64,000 bases of DNA from Crossaster papposus (taxonomy: Eukaryota > Echinodermata > Asteroidea > Velatida > Solasteridae), in assembly GCA_037893245.1 (NCBI GenBank), contig JBAIAA010001640.1, positions 1 through 64,000 of the forward strand, in the 5' to 3' direction. The notes beneath the pieces are model-generated. The model saw only the letters and a program-made list of their open reading frames with translations. It did not search any database and had not been told where the DNA came from. Position numbers and translations under genes: made by a program. Positions 54,301-64,000 of this stretch are shown here, in pieces; position 1 is the stretch's first letter, and each line of letters opens with the position of its first letter.

Positions 54301-55413
54301 ATGCACACTTCTTTCCCTTTACATATTTCTTATGCACACTTCTTTCCCTTTACATATTTCTTATGCACACTTCTTTCCCTTTACATATTTCTTATGCACA
54401 CTTCTTTCCCTTTACATATTTCTTATGCACACTTCTTTCCCTTTACATATTTCTTATGCACACTTCTTTCCCTTTACATATTTCTTATGCACACTTCTTT
54501 CCCTTTACATATTTCTTATGCACACTTCTTTCCCTTTACATATTTCTTATGCACACTTCTTTCCCTTTACATATTTCTTATGCACACTTCTTTCCCTTTA
54601 CATATTTATTATGCACACTTCTTCACCTTTACATATTTCTTATGCACACTTCTTTCCCTTTACATATTTCTTATGCACACTTCTTTCCCTTTACATATTT
54701 CTTATGCACACTTCTTTCCCTTTACATATTTCTTATGCACGCTTCTTTCCCTTTACATATTTCCTATGCACGCTTCTTTCCCTTTACATATTTCTTATGC
54801 ACACTTCTTTCCCTATATATATTTCTTATGCACACTTCTTTCCCTTTACATATTTCTTATGCACACTTCTTTCCCTTTACATATTTCTTATGCACACTTC
54901 TTTCCCTTTACATATTTCTTATGCACACTTCTTTCCCTTTACATATTTCTTATGCACACTTCTTTCCCTTTACATATTTCTTATGCACACTTCTTTCCCT
55001 TTACATATTTCTTATGCACACTTTTTTCCCTTTACATATTTCTTATGCACACTTCTTTCCCTTTACATATTTCTTATGCACACTTCTTTCCCTTTACATA
55101 TTTCTTATGCACACTTCTTTCCCTTTACATATTTCTTATGCACACTTCTTTCCCTTTACATATTTCTTATGCACACTTCTTTCCCTTTACATATTTCTCA
55201 TGCACACTTCTTTCCCTTTACATATTTCTTATGCACACTTCTTTCCCTTTACATATTTCTTATGCACACTTCTTTCCCTTTACATATTTCTTATGCACAC
55301 TTCTTTCCCTTTACATATTTCTTATGCACACTTCTTTCCCTTTACATATTTCTTATGCACACTTCATTCCCTTTACATATTTCTTATGCACACTTCTTTC
55401 CCTTTACATGTTT
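48376..55413 (+). repeat. Longest uninterrupted run, 227 monomers
   Basis: The interval from 48342 to 55416 is 7,074 bp, 36 + 227 x 31 plus one inserted G at about 52123 (ACATGATTTC). Apart from that insertion I saw no variant between 48378 and about 54606, about 200 monomers. The last 800 bp carry the exit signature of the following higher-order family (CTTCACCTTTAC near 54620, CCTATGCACGC near 54767, CCCTATATATAT at 54811, CTCATGC near 55198, CTTCATTCCC at 55366). Confidence 0.9.
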
Positions 55414-58400
55414 AACTCGAGGGCTTGTTCCCACATCATGTGTTTATTTCTTATGCACACTTCTTTCCCTTTACATATTTCTTATGCACACTTCTTTCCC
55501 TTGACATGTTTCTTATGCACACTTCTTTCCCTTTACATATTTCTTATGCACACTTCTTTCCCTTTACATATTTCTTATGCACACTTCTTTCCCTTTACAT
55601 ATTTCTTATGCACACTTCTTTCTCTTTACATATTTCTTATGCACACTTCTTTCTCTTTACATATTTCTTATGCACACTTCTTTCCCTTTACATATTTCTT
55701 ATGCACACTTCTTTCCCTTTACATATTTATTATGCACACTTCTTTCCCTTTACATATTTCTTATGCACACTTATTTCCCTTTACATATTTCTTATGCACA
55801 CTTCTTTCCCTTTACATATTTCTTATGCACACTTCTTTCCCTTTACATATTTCTTATGCACACTTCTTTCCCTTTACATATTTCTTATGCACACTTCTTT
55901 CCCTTTACATATTTCTTATGCACACTTCTTTCCCTTTACATATTTCTTATGCACACTTCTTTCCCTTTACATATTTCTTATGCACACTTCTTTCCCTTTA
56001 CATATTTCTTATGCACACTTCTTTCCCTTTACATATTTCTTATGCACACTTCTTTCCCTTTACATATTTCTTAAGCACACTTCTTTCCCTTTACATATTT
56101 CTTATGCACACTTCTTTCCCTTTACATATTTCTTATGCACACTTCTTTCCCTTTACATATTTCTTATGCACACTTCTTTCCCTTTACATATTTCTTATGC
56201 ACACTTCTTTCCCTTTACATATTTCTTATGCACACTTCTTTCCCTTTACATATTTCTTATGCACATTTCTTTCCCTTTACATATTTCTTATGCACACTTC
56301 TTTCCCTTTACATATTTCTTATGCACACTTCTTTCCCTTTACATATTTCTTATGCACACTTCTTTCCCTTTACATATTTCTTATGCACACTTCTTTCCCT
56401 TTACATATTTCTTATGCACACTTCTTTCTCTTTACATATTTCTTATGCACACTTCTTTCCCTTTACATATTTCTTATGCACACTTCTTTCCCTTTACATA
56501 TTTCTTATGCACACTTCTTTCCCTTTACATATTTCTTATGCACACTTCTTTCCCTTTACATATTTCTTATGCACACTTCTTTCTCTTTACATATTTCTTA
56601 TGCACACTTCTTTCCCTTTACATATTTCTTATGCACACTTCTTTCCCTTTACATATTTCTTATGCACACTTCTTTCCCTTTACATATTTCTTATGCACAC
56701 TTCTTTCCCTTTACATATTTCTTATGCACACTTCTTTCCCTTTACATATTTCTTATGCACACTTCTTTCCCTTTACATATTTCTTATGCACACTTCTTTC
56801 CCTTTACATATTTCTTATGCACACTTCTTTCCCTTTACATATTTCTTATGCACACTTCTTTCCCTTTACATATTTCTTATGCACACTTCTTTCCCTTTAC
56901 ATATTTCTTATGCACACTTCTTTCCCTTTACATATTTCTTATGCACACTTCTTTCCCTTTACATATTTCTTATGCACACTTCTTTCCCTTTACATATTTC
57001 TTATGCACACTTCTTTCCCTTTACATATTTCTTATGCACACTTCTTTCCCTTTACATATTTCTTATGCACACTTCTTTCCCTTTGCATATTTCTTAAGCA
57101 CACTTCTTTCCCTTTACATATTTCTTATGCACACTTCTTTCCCTTTACATATTTCTTATGCACACTTCTTTCCCTTTACATATTTCTTATGCACACTTCT
57201 TTCCCTTTACATATTTCTTATGCACACTTCTTTCCCTTTACATATTTCTTATGCACACTTCTTTCCCTTTACATATTTCTTATGCACACTTCTTTCCCTT
57301 TACATATTTCTTATGCACACTTCTTTCCCTTTACATATTTCTTATGCACACTTCTTTCCCTTTACATATTTATTATGCACACTTCTTTCCCTTTACATAT
57401 TTATTATGCACACTTCTTTCCCTTTACATATTTATTATGCACACTTCTTCACCTTTACATATTTCTTATGCACACTTCTTTCCCTTTACATATTTCTTAT
57501 GCACACTTCTTTCCCTTTACATATTTCTTATGCACACTTCTTTCCCTTTACATATTTCTTATGCACGCTTCTTTCCCTTTACATATTTCCTATGCACGCT
57601 TCTTTCCCTTTACATATTTCTTATGCACACTTCTTTCCCTATATATATTTCTTATGCACACTTCTTTCCCTTTACATATTTCTTATGCACACTTCTTTCC
57701 CTTTACATATTTCTTATGCACACTTCTTTCCCTTTACATATTTCTTATGCACACTTCTTTCCCTTTACATATTTCTTATGCACACTTCTTTCCCTTTACA
57801 TATTTCTTATGCACACTTCTTTCCCTTTACATATTTCTTATGCACACTTTTTTCCCTTTACATATTTCTTATGCACACTTCTTTCCCTTTACATATTTCT
57901 TATGCACACTTCTTTCCCTTTACATATTTCTTATGCACACTTCTTTCCCTTTACATATGTCTTATGCACACTTCTTTCCCTTTACATATTTCTTATGCAC
58001 ACTTCTTTCCCTTTACATATTTCTCATGCACACTTCTTTCCCTTTACATATTTCTTATGCACACTTCTTTCCCTTTACATATTTCTTATGCACACTTCTT
58101 TCCCTTTACATATTTCTTATGCACACTTCTTTCCCTTTACATATTTCTTATGCACACTTCTTTCCCTTTACATATTTCTTATGCACACTTCATTCCCTTT
58201 ACATATTTCTTATGCACACTTCTTTCCCTTTACATGTTTAACTCGAGGGCTTGTTCCCACATCATGTGTTTATTTCTTATGCACACTTCTTTCCCTTTAC
58301 ATATTTCTTATGCACACTTCTTTCCCTTGACATGTTTCTTATGCACACTTCTTTCCCTTTACATATTTCTTATGCACACTTCTTTCCCTTTACATATTTC

Positions 58401-61400
58401 TTATGCACACTTCTTTCCCTTTACATATTTCTTATGCACACTTCTTTCTCTTTACATATTTCTTATGCACACTTCTTTCTCTTTACATATTTCTTATGCA
58501 CACTTCTTTCCCTTTACATATTTCTTATGCACACTTCTTTCCCTTTACATATTTATTATGCACACTTCTTTCCCTTTACATATTTCTTATGCACACTTAT
58601 TTCCCTTTACATATTTCTTATGCACACTTCTTTCCCTTTACATATTTCTTATGCACACTTCTTTCCCTTTACATATTTCTTATGCACACTTCTTTCCCTT
58701 TACATATTTCTTATGCACACTTCTTTCCCTTTACATATTTCTTATGCACACTTCTTTCCCTTTACATATTTCTTATGCACACTTCTTTCCCTTTACATAT
58801 TTCTTATGCACACTTCTTTCCCTTTACATATTTCTTATGCACACTTCTTTCCCTTTACATATTTCTTATGCACACTTCTTTCCCTTTACATATTTCTTAA
58901 GCACACTTCTTTCCCTTTACATATTTCTTATGCACACTTCTTTCCCTTTACATATTTCTTATGCACACTTCTTTCCCTTTACATATTTCTTATGCACACT
59001 TCTTTCCCTTTACATATTTCTTATGCACACTTCTTTCCCTTTACATATTTCTTATGCACACTTCTTTCCCTTTACATATTTCTTATGCACACTTCTTTCC
59101 CTTTACATATTTCTTATGCACACTTCTTTCCCTTTACATATTTCTTATGCACACTTCTTTCCCTTTACATATTTCTTATGCACACTTCTTTCCCTTTACA
59201 TATTTCTTATGCACACTTCTTTCCCTTTACATATTTCTTATGCACACTTCTTTCTCTTTACATATTTCTTATGCACACTTCTTTCCCTTTACATATTTCT
59301 TATGCACACTTCTTTCCCTTTACATATTTCTTATGCACACTTCTTTCCCTTTACATATTTCTTATGCACACTTCTTTCCCTTTACATATTTCTTATGCAC
59401 ACTTCTTTCTCTTTACATATTTCTTATGCACACTTCTTTCCCTTTACATATTTCTTAAGCACACTTCTTTCCCTTTACATATTTCTTATGCACACTTCTT
59501 TCCCTTTACATATTTCTTATGCACACTTCTTTCCCTTTACATATTTCTTATGCACACTTCTTTCCCTTTACATATTTCTTATGCACACTTCTTTCCCTTT
59601 ACATATTTAACTCGAGGGCTTGTTCCCACATCATGTGTTTATTTCTTATGCACACTTCTTTCCCTTTACATATTTTTTATGCACACTTCTTTCCCTTTAC
59701 ATATTTCTTATGCACACTTCTTTCCCTTTACATATTTCTTATGCACACTTCTTTCCCTTTACATATTTCTTATGCACACTTCATTCCCTTTACATATTTC
59801 TTATGCACACTTCTTTCCCTTTACATGTTTAACTCGAGGGCTTGTTCCCACATCATGTGTTTATTTCTTATGCACACTTCTTTCCCTTTACATATTTCTT
59901 ATGCACACTTCTTTCCCTTGACATGTTTCTTATGCACACTTCTTTCCCTTTACATATTTCTTATGCACACTTCTTTCCCTTTACATATTTCTTATGCACA
60001 CTTCTTTCCCTTTACATATTTCTTATGCACACTTCTTTCTCTTTACATATTTCTTATGCACACTTCTTTCTCTTTACATATTTCTTATGCACACTTCTTT
60101 CCCTTTACATATTTCTTATGCACACTTCTTTCCCTTTACATATTTATTATGCACACTTCTTTCCCTTTACATATTTCTTATGCACACTTATTTCCCTTTA
60201 CATATTTCTTATGCACACTTCTTTCCCTTTACATATTTCTTATGCACACTTCTTTCCCTTTACATATTTCTTATGCACACTTCTTTCCCTTTACATATTT
60301 CTTATGCACACTTCTTTCCCTTTACATATTTCTTATGCACACTTCTTTCCCTTTACATATTTCTTATGCACACTTCTTTCCCTTTACATATTTCTTATGC
60401 ACACTACTTTCCCTTTACATATTTCTTATGCACACTTCTTTCCCTTTACATATTTCTTATGCACACTTCTTTCCCTTTACATATTTCTTAAGCACACTTC
60501 TTTCCCTTTACATATTTCTTATGCACACTTCTTTCCCTTTACATATTTCTTATGCACACTTCTTTCCCTTTACATATTTCTTATGCACACTTCTTTCCCT
60601 TTACATATTTCTTATGCACACTTCTTTCCCTTTACATATTTCTTATGCACACTTCTTTCCCTTTACATATTTCTTATGCACACTTCTTTCCCTTTACATA
60701 TTTCTTATGCACACTTCTTTCCCTTTACATATTTCTTATGCACACTTCTTTCCCTTTACATATTTCTTATGCACACTTCTTTCCCTTTACATATTTCTTA
60801 TGCACACTTCTTTCTCTTTACATATTTCTTATGCACACTTCTTTCCCTTTACATATTTCTTATGCACACTTCTTTCCCTTTACATATTTCTTATGCACAC
60901 TTCTTTCCCTTTACATATTTCTTATGCACACTTCTTTCCCTTTACATATTTCTTATGCACACTTCTTTCTCTTTACATATTTCTTATGCACACTTCTTTC
61001 CCTTTACATATTTCTTATGCACACTTCTTTCCCTTTACATATTTCTTATGCACACTTCTTTCCCTTTACATATTTCTTATGCACACTTCTTTCCCTTTAC
61101 ATATTTCTTATGCACACTTCTTTCCCTTTACATATTTCTTATGCACACTTCTTTCCCTTTACATATTTCTTATGCACACTTCTTTCCCTTTACATATTTC
61201 TTATGCACACTTCTTTCCCTTTACATATTTCTTATGCACACTTCTTTCCCTTTACATATTTCTTATGCACACTTCTTTCCCTTTACATATTTCTTATGCA
61301 CACTTCTTTCCCTTTACATATTTCTTATGCACACTTCTTTCCCTTTACATATTTCTTATGCACACTTCTTTCCCTTTACATATTTCTTATGCACACTTCT

Positions 61401-64000
61401 TTCCCTTTACATATTTCTTATGCACACTTCTTTCCCTTTACATATTTCTTATGCACACTTCTTTCCCTTTGCATATTTCTTAAGCACACTTCTTTCCCTT
61501 TACATATTTCTTATGCACACTTCTTTCCCTTTACATATTTCTTATGCACACTTCTTTCCCTTTACATATTTCTTATGCACACTTCTTTCCCTTTACATAT
61601 TTCTTATGCACACTTCTTTCCCTTTACATATTTCTTATGCACACTTCTTTCCCTTTACATATTTCTTATGCACACTTCTTTCCCTTTACATATTTCTTAT
61701 GCACACTTCTTTCCCTTTACATATTTCTTATGCACACTTCTTTCCCTTTACATATTTCTTATGCACACTTCTTTCCCTTTACATATTTCTTATGCACACT
61801 TCTTTCCCTTTACATATTTCTTATGCACACTTCTTTCTCTTTACATATTTCTTATGCACACTTCTTTCCCTTTACATATTTCTTATGCACACTTCTTTCC
61901 CTTTACATATTTCTTATGCACACTTCTTTCCCTTTACATATTTCTTATGCACACTTCTTTCCCTTTACATATTTCTTATGCACACTTCTTTCCCTTTACA
62001 TATTTCTTATGCACACTTCTTTCCCTTTACATATTTCTTATGCACACTTCTTTCCCTTTACATATTTCTTATGCACACTTCTTTCCCTTTACATATTTCT
62101 TATGCACACTTCTTTCCCTTTACATATTTCTTATGCACACTTCTTTCCCTTTACATATTTCATATGCACACTTCTTTCCCTTTACATATTTCTTATGCAC
62201 ACTTCTTTCCCTTTACATATTTCTTATGCACACTTCTTTCCCTTTACATATTTCTTATGCACACTTCTTTCCCTTTACATATTTCTTATGCACACTTCTT
62301 TCCCTTTGCATATTTCTTAAGCACACTTCTTTCCCTTTACATATTTCTTATGCACACTTCTTTCCCTTTACATATTTCTTATGCACACTTCTTTCCCTTT
62401 ACATATTTCTTATGCACACTTCTTTCCCTTTACATATTTCTTATGCACACTTCTTTCCCTTTGCATATTTCTTAAGCACACTTCTTTCCCTTTACATATT
62501 TCTTATGCACACTTCTTTCCCTTTACATATTTCTTATGCACACTTCTTTCCCTTTACATATTTCTTATGCACACTTCTTTCCCTTTACATATTTCTTATG
62601 CACACTTCTTTCCCTTTACATATTTCTTATGCACACTTCTTTCCCTTTACATATTTCTTATGCACACTTCTTTCCCTTTACATATTTCTTATGCACACTT
62701 CTTTCCCTTTACATATTTCTTATGCACACTTCTTTCCCTTTACATATTTATTATGCACACTTCTTTCCCTTTACATATTTCTTATGCACACTTCTTTCCC
62801 TTTACATATTTCTTATGCACACTTCTTTCCCTTTACATATTTCTTATGCACACTTCTTTCCCTTTACATATTTCTTATGCACACTTCTTTCCCTTTACAT
62901 ATTTCTTATGCACACTTCTTTCCCTTTACATATTTCTTATGCACGCTTCTTTCCCTTTACATATTTCCTATGCACGCTTCTTTCCCTTTACATATTTCTT
63001 ATGCACACTTCTTTCCCTATATATATTTCTTATGCACACTTCTTTCCCTTTACATATTTCTTATGCACACTTCTTTCCCTTTACATATTTCTTATGCACA
63101 CTTCTTTCCCTTTACATATTTCTTATGCACACTTCTTTCCCTTTACATATTTCTTATGCACACTTCTTTCCCTTTACATATTTCTTATGCACACTTCTTT
63201 CCCTTTACATATTTCTTATGCACACTTTTTTCCCTTTACATATTTCTTATGCACACTTCTTTCCCTTTACATATTTCTTATGCACACTTCTTTCCCTTTA
63301 CATATTTCTTATGCACACTTCTTTCCCTTTACATATTTCTTATGCACACTTCTTTCCCTTTACATATTTCTTATGCACACTTCTTTCCCTTTACATATTT
63401 CTCATGCACACTTCTTTCCCTTTACATATTTCTTATGCACACTTCTTTCCCTTTACATATTTCTTATGCACACTTCTTTCCCTTTACATATTTCTTATGC
63501 ACACTTCTTTCCCTTTACATATTTCTTATGCACACTTCTTTCCCTTTACATATTTCTTATGCACACTTCATTCCCTTTACATATTTCTTATGCACACTTC
63601 TTTCCCTTTACATGTTTAACTCGAGGGCTTGTTCCCACATCATGTGTTTATTTCTTATGCACACTTCTTTCCCTTTACATATTTCTTATGCACACTTCTT
63701 TCCCTTGACATGTTTCTTATGCACACTTCTTTCCCTTTACATATTTCTTATGCACACTTCTTTCCCTTTACATATTTCTTATGCACACTTCTTTCCCTTT
63801 ACATATTTCTTATGCACACTTCTTTCTCTTTACATATTTCTTATGCACACTTCTTTCTCTTTACATATTTCTTATGCACACTTCTTTCCCTTTACATATT
63901 TCTTATGCACACTTCTTTCCCTTTACATATTTATTATGCACACTTCTTTCCCTTTACATATTTCTTATGCACACTTATTTCCCTTTACATATTTCTTATG
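55414..64000 (+). repeat. Higher-order repeat family with fixed entry and exit signatures
   Basis: Modules at 55416, 58242, 59833 and 63620 are all preceded by ACATGTTT and by a CTTCATTCCC monomer exactly 50 bp upstream. All are followed 85 bp downstream by TTGACATGTTTC. A CTTAAGC monomer lies 655 bp downstream of the first three. CCCTATATATAT lies 605 bp upstream of 55416, 58242 and 63620 but not of 59833. Copy lengths are 2,826, 1,591 and 3,787 bp; the short one contains an extra module at 59611. The array continues past the window end. Confidence 0.9.

Larger units (their letters stand above)
1..64000 (+). repeat. 31-bp satellite array, about 1,985 monomers, filling the window
   Basis: Seen directly: the monomer begins CTTATGCAC, has a central TTTCCCTTT and ends ACATATTT (clean copy 39977-40007). 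It repeats head to tail in one orientation from end to end, interrupted only by a 36-bp module. Dividing every interval between modules by 31 gives whole numbers after allowing for visible short indels; the total is about 1,985 monomers. Composition is 32% GC with strong strand bias: 24 of 31 bases are pyrimidines and there is one G. There is no CpG in the consensus. Both window ends lie inside the array. A eukaryotic satellite is the best reading; family name and species are not recognised. Confidence 0.98.

Noticed and set aside
8-63708. Very long + strand open reading frames, up to about 5,300 codons, with a 31-residue hydrophobic repeat
   Set aside because: The frames are open only because the monomer lacks stop codons. 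All three + frames are open over the same DNA, indels change nothing, starts are the ATG in TTATGCAC or CATCATGTG, and no promoter, splice or non-repeat domain is visible. The minus strand monomer carries TAA in GTAAAG and CATAAG and is closed.
1-64000. Telomeric repeat array with a G-rich strand
   Set aside because: The minus strand is G/A-rich, but there is only one GGG per 31 bases, and the dense higher-order structure and internal modules do not fit a telomerase template product. No chromosome end is visible. A subtelomeric position remains possible.
1-64000. G-quadruplex forming array on the minus strand
   Set aside because: Single GGG tracts are about 28 bases apart, too far for a standard quadruplex.
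1-64000. Tandem repeats of an archaeal or bacterial extrachromosomal element
   Set aside because: Prokaryotic tandem repeats are normally short blocks among genes. Here 64 kb has no gene at all and shows multi-level satellite structure. This is a judgement from known genome organisation, not proof.
1-64000. tRNA, rRNA or other structured RNA genes
   Set aside because: No sequence departs from the monomer or module for long enough to hold one. The only hairpin in the monomer is a 4-bp CATA/TATG stem.

Overview
The window is one continuous satellite DNA array. I find no gene, RNA gene, transposon or unique flanking sequence. The basic unit is a 31-bp monomer (clean example 39977-40007; 15 T, 9 C, 6 A, 1 G), always in the same orientation. 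Summing the spacings by hand gives about 1,985 copies. Both window ends fall inside the array, so it is longer than 64 kb.

The second component is a 36-bp module (clean example 11831-11866). It contains CTCGAG (XhoI) and the palindrome CACATCATGTG. There are 68 complete copies plus a partial one at 1-19, always inserted at the same point between two monomers. Where modules alternate with single monomers they form a 67-bp unit. The spacing between modules is 36 + 31n in every interval, once a handful of visible short indels are counted. n ranges from 1 to 227.

Layout. 1-8391: a higher-order repeat of about 2.7 kb, then two spaced modules; nearly all of it is copied at 24070-32459. 8392-12067: dense modules and short 67-bp runs. 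12068-16694: a run of 149 monomers. 16695-17690: a copy of 11072-12067. 17691-19303: a run of 52 monomers. 19304-20433: dense modules, including the longest 67-bp run. 20434-24069: relatives of the 2.7-kb family. 24070-32459: second copy of the large duplication. 32460-35590: the remainder of a 112-monomer run. About 33.9-38.8 kb: three copies of a 1.6-kb higher-order repeat that differ by whole monomers. 38861-43696: about 4.8 kb of almost perfect monomers. 43697-48375: modules with small lesions. 48376-54606: about 6.2 kb with only one visible difference. 55414-64000: a higher-order repeat family with fixed entry and exit signatures.

A megasatellite-scale, multi-level repeat like this points to a eukaryotic nuclear genome (centromeric, pericentromeric, subtelomeric or other heterochromatin). 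That is inference: nothing here identifies the species or the chromosome position. The long open reading frames on the + strand are by-products of the monomer, which lacks stop codons in all three frames, and I do not annotate them as genes. The interest lies in how the array is built and evolves: a two-component code, directional marker subtypes, nested duplications at several scales, and very homogeneous tracts.
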